From positions 496,001 through 560,000 of the forward strand of contig NZ_JAWQJT010000002.1 in assembly GCF_033441515.1 (NCBI RefSeq): DNA of 64,000 nt. The letters are read 5' to 3'. The stretch's first letter is position 1. Each line of letters starts with the position of its first letter. Source of the stretch: Amycolatopsis solani (GTDB lineage Bacteria; Actinomycetota; Actinomycetes; Mycobacteriales; Pseudonocardiaceae). A program made the translations under genes and the position numbers. Under the pieces are notes generated by a model. That model worked only from the letters and a program-made list of their open reading frames with translations. It was not told the origin of the DNA and did not search any database. This document shows, in pieces, positions 34,493 through 41,782 of the stretch.

Positions 34493-35332
34493 ATGACGAC
34501 CACCGACACCGACGTTCCCACCGTCGAGCTGAACAACGGCGTGCGGATCCCGCAGCTCGGGTTCGGCGTTTTCCAGATCCCGCCGGAAGAAACCGCGCAA
34601 GCCGTGCGGACCGCTCTCGAAGCGGGCTACCGCCACATCGACACCGCGCAGATGTACCGGAACGAAGAGGGTGTCGGCGCGGGGATCGCGAAGTCGGGCC
34701 TGAACCGCGAAGACGTCTTCGTCACGACGAAACTGGCGAACGACGCGCACGGCCACGACAACGCGATCACCGCGCTGGAAGGCAGCCTGCGGCGGCTCGG
34801 TTTCGACCACGTCGACCTGTACCTGATCCACTGGCCGTTGCCGCACAAGGAGAACTACGTCCGCACCTGGCAGGGCTTCGAGGAAATCCTGCGGGCGGGC
34901 AAGGCGCGCGCGATCGGCGTGTCGAACTTCCAGCCGGCGCACCTCGACCGGCTCGCCGAGGAAACCGGCACCGTGCCCGCGGTCAACCAAATCGAGCTGC
35001 ACCCCGCGCTGCAGCAACCCGAACTGCGCGCCTACCACCGAGAGCACGGCATCGCGACCGAGGCGTGGAGCCCGCTCGCGCAGGCCGAAGTGCTCGGCGA
35101 CCCGGTGCTCGCCGACCTGGCGGGCAAGCACGGGCGGACGGCCGCGCAGGTGGTCCTGCGCTGGCACCTCCAGCTCGGGAACATCGTGATCCCGAAGTCG
35201 GTGTCGCCCGAACGGATGCGGGAGAACATCGACGTGTTCGGCTTCGAGCTGGACGACGAGGACATGGCCGCGATCGGCAAGCTCGACGCCGGACGGCGCA
35301 CCGGACCGGACCCGGACGCTTTCACGGGGTGA
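34493..35332 (+). CDS. Aldo/keto reductase
   Basis: The 279-residue protein has all AKR signatures: GFGVFQIPPEE near the start, EAGYRHIDTAQMY with the catalytic Asp and Tyr, TTKLAND (Lys), LYLIHWPLP with His, GVSNFQPAHL, and IPKSVSPERMRENI for NADPH binding. It matches the 2,5-diketo-gluconate reductase / morphine-dehydrogenase-like branch, reducing aldehydes and ketones with NADPH in the cytoplasm. It is probably translated from a leaderless mRNA, because the GGGTAG -10 ends 9 bases before the ATG and no ribosome site exists. Confidence 0.9.
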   Translation: MTTTDTDVPTVELNNGVRIPQLGFGVFQIPPEETAQAVRTALEAGYRHIDTAQMYRNEEGVGAGIAKSGLNREDVFVTTKLANDAHGHDNAITALEGSLRRLGFDHVDLYLIHWPLPHKENYVRTWQGFEEILRAGKARAIGVSNFQPAHLDRLAEETGTVPAVNQIELHPALQQPELRAYHREHGIATEAWSPLAQAEVLGDPVLADLAGKHGRTAAQVVLRWHLQLGNIVIPKSVSPERMRENIDVFGFELDDEDMAAIGKLDAGRRTGPDPDAFTG

Positions 35333-35339
35333 CCGAGGC

Positions 35340-35365
35340 GTTTCCCTGCGCGACACGACGGGTAT
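35340..35365 (+). promoter_or_regulatory. SigF/SigB-type promoter of the membrane protein gene
   Basis: GTTT (35340-35343), 16 bp, GGGTAT (35360-35365), 37 bp before the ATG at 35403: an exact consensus match. Confidence 0.75.
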
Positions 35366-35402
35366 CCCTCCGGCAAGGTCCCCCTGGAAGGAGCAACCCG
35401 GC

Positions 35403-35867
35403 ATGACCACGAACGCGTATCTGTCGTTCCTCGCGATCGGCATCGCGCTGGTCTTCATCGACGGGCAGATCATCTACCGCAGCGGCCGCCGCTACCTGGA
35501 GAACTCCTACGGCGATCCGGCGGCGGGTGCTTCGATGACCCGCCTGGTCACGGTGCTGTTCCACCTGGCGACGCTGGGTGTACTGGCGCTGATCTCGACC
35601 ATCGACATGGGCGGCAGCGACCTGCCGGGTGTCGTCGGCCGGCTCGGCGTGCTGCTGCTGATCCTCGCGATCGCCCACGCGATCACGCTCGGCGTACTGG
35701 CCCGCATCCGCGGCGAGCAGGAGGTCGAGGCGGTCGTCCAGCGCGGCGGGCGGCGGCAGCGGGTGGAGCCGCAGACCCCGACGGTGACGCCGGTACCCGG
35801 CCAGGCCGGTCAGTACCCGGACGTCAGCCCGACGCTGGAGAACCGGTCCCCGTACTCGGCCCAGTAG
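35403..35867 (+). CDS. Small three-helix membrane protein, paralogue of 8076-8543
   Basis: ATG 35403 follows CTGGAAGGAGCAACCCGGC. The 154-residue protein begins MTTNAYLSFLAIGIALVFIDGQIIYRSGRRYLEN, has further hydrophobic segments (LVTVLFHLATLGVLALI and VLLLILAIAHAITLGVLA) and a soluble tail with TVTPVPGQAGQYPDVSPTL. It shares this plan and tail with the gene at 8076-8543. Function is unknown; the consensus SigF-type promoter suggests an envelope stress role. Confidence 0.78.
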   Translation: MTTNAYLSFLAIGIALVFIDGQIIYRSGRRYLENSYGDPAAGASMTRLVTVLFHLATLGVLALISTIDMGGSDLPGVVGRLGVLLLILAIAHAITLGVLARIRGEQEVEAVVQRGGRRQRVEPQTPTVTPVPGQAGQYPDVSPTLENRSPYSAQ

Positions 35868-35875
35868 GGAGCGCC

Positions 35876-36676
35876 TCAGCCCTCGGCCGCCGGGAGGTCG
35901 ATCTCGGTGTGCCGGGTGGCGAGGGTGTGCGCGAGGTCCGCGAGCTTGACGTTCAGCTCCTGGGACGTGCGTCGCAGGACGTCGAAGGCTTCGTCGGCCG
36001 TGATGCCGCGGCGCTGCATCAGGATGCCCTTCGCCTGGCCGATGACGTCCCGGCTGTCCACCGCGCGCCGCAGGTGCTCGGCTTCCAGGTCGGCCGCGGC
36101 GACGGCTTCGGTGTGGGCGAGCGCCAGCGACGCGTGTGTGGCCAGCAGGAGCGCGCTGTCGATGGCTTCGCGGTCGAACGCGCCCGGCGTCCGCGAGTAG
36201 ATGTTGAGCGCTCCCGACAGGCGCGGCGGGCGGGCGTCCGGGACGAGGGCCGTCGCCAGCACCGAGTGGTAGCCGTGCCGGGCGGTGGCCGGGCCGAACG
36301 ACGGCCACCGCGGGTCGCGTCCGACGTCCTGTGACCACCCGACGGCCGGGCCGTCCGGGCGGGCCGATTCGACGCACGGGCCTTCGCCGTGGTCGTACTG
36401 CAGCTGGTCGAGCACCAGGGCCACCGGGTCGGTCTCGACCGGCGTGTGGAACCGGCCGTCGGGGTCGCGCAGGGTGACGCTGACCAGGTGGGCGTCCGGG
36501 ACGATCGCGACCGCGGCGCCGACGACGAGCTTGAGCACGCCGCCGACGGTCGGGGTCACGTCGAGCAGCGTCCGCGTGAGGTCGGCGAACTGCGCCGCCA
36601 GCGGCCCGGGCGCCCGGACGCCGTCCTGCCCGAACGAGATCCGGTCCCGGGCCCACTCCTCTTCGCTGACGCTCAT
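35876..36676 (-). CDS. GAF-ANTAR regulator
   Basis: ATG 36676 gives 266 residues. Residues about 25-185 form a GAF sensor (DQLQYDHGEGPCVESARPDG, GALNIYSRTPGAFDREA). The C-terminal ANTAR domain reads DSRDVIGQAKGILMQRRGITADEAFDVLRR, with the conserved AKGILM and Ala-rich helices; ANTAR domains bind dual-hexaloop RNA to prevent termination. The sensed signal and RNA target are unknown. It starts 8 bp after the hemerythrin stop, so the pair is one SigF-type operon. A paralogue is at 41783. Confidence 0.85.
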   Translation of the reverse strand: MSVSEEEWARDRISFGQDGVRAPGPLAAQFADLTRTLLDVTPTVGGVLKLVVGAAVAIVPDAHLVSVTLRDPDGRFHTPVETDPVALVLDQLQYDHGEGPCVESARPDGPAVGWSQDVGRDPRWPSFGPATARHGYHSVLATALVPDARPPRLSGALNIYSRTPGAFDREAIDSALLLATHASLALAHTEAVAAADLEAEHLRRAVDSRDVIGQAKGILMQRRGITADEAFDVLRRTSQELNVKLADLAHTLATRHTEIDLPAAEG

Positions 36677-36684
36677 CCGTCCAT

Positions 36685-37227
36685 TCAACCTGATGCCGAT
36701 GCGCCCTCGCCGCGCCCGGGCTCGCGCAACGCCGTCCGGGCGCGGTCGACGAAGCCCGGCCCCGGCCACAGCTGCTCGGCCGCCGGTACCCGGTCGGCCA
36801 GGTCCGGGTGGGGCACCGTCGGAGCGGCGTCCCGGGCTTCGAGGACCTCCCGGCCCAGCGCGGTCCGCCGTTCGGGCGAACACCGGCGCCGGACCTCGGT
36901 CACGGCCGCGGGTCCTTCGTCGCGGACGTGCCGCCGGACCGCGCGGATCAGCGCGCTCAGCAGCAGCTCGAACCGGGTCTCCTGCGGGCCAGCGCCTTCG
37001 ATCTGCCGCATCAGCCGCTCGGCTTCGGCGAGGTCGCCTTCGCCGTCGATGAACTCCTCCTCGGCCACGGCGTGCCGGACCAGCTCCGCGATCAGGTGGT
37101 CCGAGAGTTCCTTGCGGTTCTCCGGGCTGCCCTGGCCGAGTTCGAGCTCGGTGGCGAGCCGGTCGAGCTCCCGGTGGTCACCGGCGAGGACGATCGTCAG
37201 GTCGGTTGCGGGCTGGCTGCCGTTCAT
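36685..37227 (-). CDS. Hemerythrin-like HHE-domain protein
   Basis: The 180-residue protein opens with LTIVLAGDHRELDRLATEL, has HLIAELVRHAVAEEEFI (HxxxE) and ALIRAVRRHVRDEGPAAV (HxxxE), the spaced His/Glu pattern of HHE cation-binding helical bundles. Members bind a di-iron centre and sense or carry oxygen or NO, or protect against oxidative stress. The C-terminal 60 residues are a Pro/Arg-rich extension. It leads a two-gene unit with the GAF-ANTAR gene. Confidence 0.82.
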   Translation of the reverse strand: MNGSQPATDLTIVLAGDHRELDRLATELELGQGSPENRKELSDHLIAELVRHAVAEEEFIDGEGDLAEAERLMRQIEGAGPQETRFELLLSALIRAVRRHVRDEGPAAVTEVRRRCSPERRTALGREVLEARDAAPTVPHPDLADRVPAAEQLWPGPGFVDRARTALREPGRGEGASASG

Positions 37228-37264
37228 GCACGCTCCTGGTCCGGGCTCGGGGTTTCCGGGACGG

Positions 37265-37289
37265 ATACCCGCTGCTCGCGCGCCGAATC
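37265..37289 (-). promoter_or_regulatory. SigF/SigB-type promoter of the hemerythrin operon
   Basis: Minus-strand GATT (37286-37289), 15 bp, GGGTAT (37265-37270), 37 bp before the ATG at 37227. It is back to back with the promoter at 37293. Confidence 0.65.
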
Positions 37290-37292
37290 CCC

Positions 37293-37318
37293 GTGTCGGC
37301 CGGTCGCGCGCCGGGTAT
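37293..37318 (+). promoter_or_regulatory. SigF/SigB-type promoter of the CYTH-CHAD gene
   Basis: GTGT (37293-37296), 16 bp, GGGTAT (37313-37318), 35 bp before the ATG at 37354. Confidence 0.6.
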
Positions 37319-37353
37319 GCAAAGAGGAGAACCGGACTCCAGGGAGGACGACC

Positions 37354-38850
37354 ATGGCGGCGCCGTCGTCGGTGATCGAGCGCGAACGCAAGTACGAAAT
37401 CCCGGCGGGCAGCGGCGTGCCCCGGCTGATCGGCGTCGCGGGCGTCGTGACGCAGGACGACCCGGTCGAGCAGATCCTCGACGCCTCCTACTACGACACG
37501 AAGACCTTCCGGCTCGCCGCGGCCGGCATCACGCTGCGGCGGCGGGTCGGCGGGCACGACGCGGGCTGGCACCTCAAGCTGCCGGTGTCCGCCGACGAGC
37601 GGCAGGAGATCCAGCTCCCACTGGGCGCGGACGTGCGGAAGGTGCCCGGCCGGCTCCGGCGCCTGGTGCGCGCGTACACGCTGGGGGAGAAGCTGGTCCC
37701 GGTCGCGCACCTGCGCACCGACCGGTTCGCCCACCGGCTGGCGGCCGCCGACGGCCGCACGGTGGCGACCCTCACCGACGACCACGTGACCGGCGAGGCA
37801 GGCGGGGAGACCGCGCGGCTCGACGAGTGGCGCGAGCTGGAGCTGGAGCTCGACCCGGACACCGAACCGGGCCTGCTCGAGGACTTCGACCGCGCGCTGG
37901 CCGAAGCCGGCGCCTCGGCGTCGCCGTGGTCGTCGAAGCTCCGCCGCCTGGTCGGCGACCGCGTCCCGGCGCCGCCGCGCCCCGGCAAGAAGCCGTCGGC
38001 GGGAGACGTCGTGCTGGCGTCGCTGCGCGAGCACGTGGCCCGGTTGCGCCGCGCGGACGTCGGTGTGCGGCTCGACGTCGAGGACTCCGTGCACCAGATG
38101 CGCGTCTCGGCCCGGAAGCTGCGGAGCACGCTTCGCACCTTCGGGTCGGTGCTCGACGGGAAGAAGACCGCCGGCCTGGCGGCCGAGCTGCAGTGGCTCG
38201 GGCAGCAGCTGGCCCCGGCCAGGGACACCGAAGTCACCGAGGAGCGGTTGCGCGCACAGCTCGACGAGCTGCCGGGCGAGCTGGTGTTCGGGCCGCTGCG
38301 CCAGTTCCTGACCCGCTACTTCGCCCGCGAGGCGGAGGAGGGACGTACACGGGCGCTGACCGCGTTGACCGGCAAGCGCTACTTCGCGCTCCTGCGGGCG
38401 CTGGACGCCTTGGTCACGGACCCGCCGTTGACCGCGAAGGCACGCAAGCCGGCGAAGGCCGGGCTGCGCAAGCCGCTGCGCAAGGCGGCGGGCAAGCTGG
38501 CCCGCGCGGAGGCGGCGACCCACGGCCTGACGGGCCAGGAGCTGGAACGGGCGCTGCACGACGTCCGGAAGAAGGCGAAGCGGGCCCGGTACGCCGCCGA
38601 CACGGTGAAGCCGGTGGCCGGCAAGAAGGTGCGGAAGTGGCGCCGTGACGTGAAGGCGGTCCAGGAGACGCTCGGCGCGCACCAGGACACCGTCGTCGGC
38701 CGGGAGGTCCTGCACCACCTCGCCATCGCCGGGCACGGCGAGGGGCAGAACACGTTCACGTTCGGGGTGCTGTACGGCCGCGACGCCGAGCGGGCGGAGC
38801 GGCTGCGGAAGCTGTTCGAGAAGCAGTGGCGGCGGCTCCGGAAGGGGTGA
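37354..38850 (+). CDS. CYTH-CHAD domain protein (polyphosphate-related)
   Basis: ATG 37354 follows AGGGAGGACGACC. Residues 1-200 are a CYTH domain with the ExExK motif in ERERKYEI and Arg/Lys-lined strands (ITLRRRVGG, WHLKLPV). Residues 225-498 are a CHAD domain rich in conserved His/Arg/Lys: EDSVHQMRVSARKLRSTLRTF, PARDTEVTEERL, LHDVRKKAKRARYAADTV. CYTH proteins hydrolyse triphosphates and CHAD binds inorganic polyphosphate granules, so a polyphosphate role under stress is likely. A 28-bp palindrome separates its stop from the convergent sigF gene. Confidence 0.87.
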   Translation: MAAPSSVIERERKYEIPAGSGVPRLIGVAGVVTQDDPVEQILDASYYDTKTFRLAAAGITLRRRVGGHDAGWHLKLPVSADERQEIQLPLGADVRKVPGRLRRLVRAYTLGEKLVPVAHLRTDRFAHRLAAADGRTVATLTDDHVTGEAGGETARLDEWRELELELDPDTEPGLLEDFDRALAEAGASASPWSSKLRRLVGDRVPAPPRPGKKPSAGDVVLASLREHVARLRRADVGVRLDVEDSVHQMRVSARKLRSTLRTFGSVLDGKKTAGLAAELQWLGQQLAPARDTEVTEERLRAQLDELPGELVFGPLRQFLTRYFAREAEEGRTRALTALTGKRYFALLRALDALVTDPPLTAKARKPAKAGLRKPLRKAAGKLARAEAATHGLTGQELERALHDVRKKAKRARYAADTVKPVAGKKVRKWRRDVKAVQETLGAHQDTVVGREVLHHLAIAGHGEGQNTFTFGVLYGRDAERAERLRKLFEKQWRRLRKG

Positions 38851-38854
38851 CCGC

Positions 38855-38882
38855 GCGGCGGCCGGCCCGGGCCGGCCGCCGC
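38855..38882. terminator. Perfect 28-bp palindrome between CHAD and sigF genes
   Basis: The G/C-only sequence centred on CCCGGG at 38866-38871 is self-complementary for 14 bp per arm, placed exactly between two convergent stops. It is probably a two-way terminator. Confidence 0.7.
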
Positions 38883-39674
38883 CTAACCTTCTCCGGTCAG
38901 CTTGCCGCGCAGCTGCTCGAGGGTCTGCGACAGCAGTCGCGAGACGTGCATCTGGGAAATGCCGACGCGGTCGGCGATCTGGGTCTGGGTCAGCCCGCCG
39001 AAGAACCGCATGACCAGGATCGCGCGTTCGCGCTTGGGCAGTTCCTGCAGCAGGGGCTGGAGGGCCTCGTGGTTCTCCACCATGGCCATCTCGTGGTCCG
39101 GTTCGCCCATCGTGTCCGCCAGCGACAGCGCCTCGGCGTCGTCGTGCACGGGCTTGTCGACCGACAGCGCCTGGTACGCGTTGCCCGCCATCAGGCCTTC
39201 GCGCACTTCGTCGACGTCCAGGCCCAGGTGCTCGGCCAGTTCCGTCGGGGTCGGGGCCCGGCCGAGGCGCTGCGAGAGCACCGCCGAGCCCTGGCTCAGG
39301 GACAGGTGCAGTTCCTTGAGCCGGCGCGGGACGCGCACCGACCAGCCGGTGTCGCGGAAGTGGCGCCGGACCTCGCCCATGATCGTCGGCACCGCGAAGG
39401 ACAGGAAATCGTGGCCGCGGGTCGGGTCGAACCGGTCGACCGCGTTGATCAGGCCGATCCGGGCCACCTGGACCAGGTCCTCGCGGGGTTCGCCGCGGCC
39501 GGAGAACCGCGTCGCGATGTGCTCGGCGAGCGGCAGCAGCTCGGTCACGAGCTTGCTCCGGACGACGTCCCGCCGCGGGTCGTCGGCGTCGAGCTCGCCC
39601 AGCTCCTCGAACAGCGGTTCGCAGTGGGCGTATTCGTCCGGGCGGTGGAGGACGGTTTTGCGCTCGCCGCTCAC
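38883..39674 (-). CDS. sigF: General-stress RNA polymerase sigma factor, SigF/SigB family
   Basis: GTG 39674 gives 263 residues. Region 2 reads LLPLAEHIATRFSGRGEPREDLVQVARIGLINAVDRFDPTRG with the core-binding and -10 reading segment (DFLSFAVPTIMGEVRRHFRD). Region 3 is LSQRLGRAPTPTELAEHLGL and region 4 ends LTQTQIADRVGISQMHVSRLL, the -35-binding HTH. This is the group-3 SigF/SigB type controlled by an RsbW-like kinase; the gene overlaps the anti-sigma gene in GTGA. Its expected promoter, GTTT-N15..17-GGGTA, occurs before many neighbours and before its own operon. Confidence 0.9.
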   Translation of the reverse strand: MSGERKTVLHRPDEYAHCEPLFEELGELDADDPRRDVVRSKLVTELLPLAEHIATRFSGRGEPREDLVQVARIGLINAVDRFDPTRGHDFLSFAVPTIMGEVRRHFRDTGWSVRVPRRLKELHLSLSQGSAVLSQRLGRAPTPTELAEHLGLDVDEVREGLMAGNAYQALSVDKPVHDDAEALSLADTMGEPDHEMAMVENHEALQPLLQELPKRERAILVMRFFGGLTQTQIADRVGISQMHVSRLLSQTLEQLRGKLTGEG

Positions 39675-40180
39675 GCGCTCGTTCCCGGGTTGAGGACCAG
39701 CTCGATCGTGACGATGCCCGCGCCTCCACCGGGGAGGACGTCGCAGTGCGCGGTCACCGACCGGCTCAGGGTGGTCAGGACGTGCCAGCCGAACGTGCGG
39801 TCGCTCGGCGGGCGCGGGTCGGTCGAGCGGGTCGAGACGACCACGTGCAGCCCGTCGACGGCGAGCCGGAAGCGGCACTGCAGCTGCGACCCCAGCTCGG
39901 CGAGCTGGACCAGCTGCGCGCAGGCCTCGTCGACGGCCATCTTCGCGTCGGCGATGGCGTCCAGCCCGAAGTCCGCGCGCGAGACCACGCCGTGCGTGAG
40001 CATGCGGACCAGGGGGATCTGCTCCGCCATCGCGGGGAGCCGCAGCTCGACGAGCTCGTCGAGCATCTCGTCGACGGTCGGTTTGCCGCCGGACGAGCCA
40101 CTTTCTTTTTCTTCCATGCTGGAGGTACTACCCATCTGGGCGAAGGCCGACACCGGTGGTTGGGGGGTTTCGGCCGTCAC
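39671..40180 (-). CDS. rsbW: RsbW/UsfX-like anti-sigma factor kinase
   Basis: The start is given at GTG 40180, because its GTGA overlaps the stop of the preceding gene; an internal ATG at 40117 behind a possible promoter is the alternative (148 residues). The GHKL ATPase fold is seen in KMAVDEACAQLVQLAELG (N-box region, with Gln where many kinases have Asn) and TFGWHVLTTLSRSV, matching the mycobacterial SigF anti-sigma factor UsfX (AVDEVCTRL, SWHVLTAL, from memory). It should sequester SigF until an antagonist binds it. The stop overlaps the sigF start by 4 bp. Confidence 0.82.
   Translation of the reverse strand: MTAETPQPPVSAFAQMGSTSSMEEKESGSSGGKPTVDEMLDELVELRLPAMAEQIPLVRMLTHGVVSRADFGLDAIADAKMAVDEACAQLVQLAELGSQLQCRFRLAVDGLHVVVSTRSTDPRPPSDRTFGWHVLTTLSRSVTAHCDVLPGGGAGIVTIELVLNPGTSA
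40128..40153 (-). promoter_or_regulatory. Possible internal SigF-type promoter in rsbW
   Basis: Minus-strand GTGT (40150-40153), 16 bp, GGGTAG (40128-40133), 10 bases before an internal ATG at 40117. It could give a shorter, leaderless rsbW-sigF message for autoregulation, or be chance. Confidence 0.4.
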
Positions 40181-40506
40181 CGGCCCAGCGCCCGTTCGAG
40201 TTCCTTCTTCGACATCTTCGAGCGGCCGTCGATGTTCTTCTTCTTGGCTTCGTTGTAGAGCTGGTCCTTCGTCGGCCCGCCCGGGCCCTTGCGGTTGCCC
40301 GACCGCTCGCCGCCGCGCTGCTGCGGGGACTTGTCCCGCAGGGACGTCTTGCTCGCCTGCCGGGACTCGCCCGCCTGCGCGCGGTTCTTGTTCACCGTCC
40401 GGGCCGCGATCTCCTCGGCCCGCTTGGTGCTCGCGCCACGGTCCTCGGCCGAGTCCTTGATGTGTTCGTACTGGCGTTCACGTTTGCCGCTCCACGACTG
40501 AGGCAT
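40177..40506 (-). CDS. Small basic protein with Rho-N/SAP-like C-terminus
   Basis: ATG 40506 gives 109 residues: MPQSWSGKRERQYEHIKDSAEDRG, then AEEIAARTVNKNRAQAGESRQASKTS, a charged low-complexity middle and GPTKDQLYNEAKKKNIDGRSKMSKKELERALGR. The end matches the Rho N-terminal/SAP-type helix-extended-helix that binds nucleic acid. Homologues are often labelled plasmid stabilisation protein without evidence. It heads the rsbW-sigF operon (GTGA overlap at 40177-40180) under a consensus SigF promoter. The Ku gene at 43573 ends with the same motif. Confidence 0.75.
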   Translation of the reverse strand: MPQSWSGKRERQYEHIKDSAEDRGASTKRAEEIAARTVNKNRAQAGESRQASKTSLRDKSPQQRGGERSGNRKGPGGPTKDQLYNEAKKKNIDGRSKMSKKELERALGR

Positions 40507-40534
40507 GGCTGCTCCCTTCGCCTTTCGATCCCGG

Positions 40535-40559
40535 ATACCCACTTGATCTCCCGGCAAAC
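40535..40559 (-). promoter_or_regulatory. SigF/SigB-type promoter of the rsbW-sigF operon
   Basis: Minus-strand GTTT (40556-40559), 15 bp, GGGTAT (40535-40540), 28 bp before the ATG at 40506. An exact consensus match, implying autoregulation of sigF. Confidence 0.75.
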
Positions 40560-40573
40560 GTCGTCTGCGCGCG

Positions 40574-40598
40574 GTTGCCCACCGCATCGGCCGGGTAC
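40574..40598 (+). promoter_or_regulatory. SigF/SigB-type promoter of the F420-type LLM gene
   Basis: GTTG (40574-40577), 15 bp, GGGTAC (40593-40598), 28 bp before the ATG at 40627. It is divergent from the sigF operon promoter 14 bp away. Confidence 0.6.
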
Positions 40599-40626
40599 GC
40601 CACGGGCTGACGGAGAGGAGGCACCG

Positions 40627-41589
40627 ATGCGGATCGGCTACACGCTGATGACCGAGCAGACCGGGCCGAACGAGCTGGTCCGGTTCGCCGCCGGGGCGGA
40701 AGCGGCCGGCTTCGACTTCGAGGTGATGAGCGACCACTACTCGCCGTGGCTGGCCGAGCAGGGCCACGCGCCGTACGCCTGGAGCGTGCTGGGCGCGGTC
40801 ACCCAGAGCACTGAGCGCGTCGAGCTGATGACCTACGTGACCTGCCCGATCATGCGCTACCACCCGGCTGTGGTGGCGCAGAAGGCGGCGACCGTGCAGG
40901 CGCTGTCGGCCGGCCGGTTCACCCTGGGGCTCGGCGCGGGCGAGAACCTCAACGAGCACGTCGTCGGCCGCGGCTGGCCGCCGGCCAACGTCCGGCACGA
41001 CATGCTCGCCGAGGCCCTGCAGATCATCGGCGGCCTGTTCGACGGCGGGCACTTCGACTACGAGGGCAAGCACTTCCGCGTCGACTCCGCGAAGCTGTGG
41101 GACCTGCCGGAGAAGCGGACGCCCATCGCCGTCGCGGTGTCCGGCTCGCAGTCGGTGCGGCGGTTCGCCCCGGTCGCCGACGCGATGGTCGCGGTCGAGC
41201 CGAAGGTGGAGCTCGCCCGCGAATGGGACGCGACCCGGCTCGGGCCGCCGACCCGCAAGATCGCGCAGCTGCCGGTCTCGTGGGGCCCCGACCGCGACGC
41301 CGCGGTGAAGCGCGCGCACGAGCAGTTCCGCTGGTTCGCCGGCGGCTGGAAGGTCAACGCCGAGCTGCCGGGCCCGGCCGGGTTCGCCGGCGCGACGCAG
41401 TTCGTCCGCGAGGAGGACGTCGCGGGCTCCATCGCCTGCGGCCCGGACGTGGAGCCGATCGTCGAAGGCGTCCGCGAGTTCGAGAAGGCGGGCTTCACCG
41501 ACGTCGCGCTGATCCAGATCGGCGGCGACCAGCAGGAAGGCTTCCTCGACTTCGCCGAGAAGGAGCTGCTCCCGGCCCTGCGCGGCTAG
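40627..41589 (+). CDS. F420-dependent LLM-class oxidoreductase (G6PDH-like branch)
   Basis: ATG 40627 follows GAGAGGAGGCACCG. The 320-residue TIM-barrel protein reads MRIGYTLMTEQTGPNELVRFAAGAEAAGFDFEVMSDHYSPW, then TYVTCPIMRYHPAVVAQKAATVQALSAGRF and LGLGAGENLNEHVVG, the pattern of the F420-dependent glucose-6-phosphate dehydrogenase-like TIGR03557 group. It should use coenzyme F420 with an alcohol, sugar phosphate or xenobiotic; the substrate is unproved. SigF-type control fits a redox-stress function. Confidence 0.87.
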   Translation: MRIGYTLMTEQTGPNELVRFAAGAEAAGFDFEVMSDHYSPWLAEQGHAPYAWSVLGAVTQSTERVELMTYVTCPIMRYHPAVVAQKAATVQALSAGRFTLGLGAGENLNEHVVGRGWPPANVRHDMLAEALQIIGGLFDGGHFDYEGKHFRVDSAKLWDLPEKRTPIAVAVSGSQSVRRFAPVADAMVAVEPKVELAREWDATRLGPPTRKIAQLPVSWGPDRDAAVKRAHEQFRWFAGGWKVNAELPGPAGFAGATQFVREEDVAGSIACGPDVEPIVEGVREFEKAGFTDVALIQIGGDQQEGFLDFAEKELLPALRG

Positions 41590-41617
41590 CCCGCGCCCGG
41601 TGTAGTCCACTTCGGAC

Positions 41618-41639
41618 CGGCCGTTGCTCCGAACGGCCG
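41618..41639. terminator. Hairpin 3' of the F420-type LLM gene
   Basis: CGGCCGTT (41618-41625) pairs with AACGGCCG (41632-41639) around a 6-base loop, 29 bp after the stop. Confidence 0.6.
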
Positions 41640-41782
41640 TGTGGCGCGCCATCGTGGTGACCGCTTGCGCCCGTGCCGATCGCGATGCAGTAATCTCGCG
41701 TCGGACCCGTTAAAGCGCTAGCGGCCCACTAGTGGCGCGCGCCCGGGTCCTCCCTGGTGTAAGAGCGCCCTGAGGCAACAGG

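Noticed and set aside
41690..41782. Paired short palindromes (GCGCTAGC, CACTAGTG) before the second GAF-ANTAR gene as a tRNA or riboswitch
   Set aside because: They do not fold into a cloverleaf or known riboswitch layout; at most a minor regulatory region.
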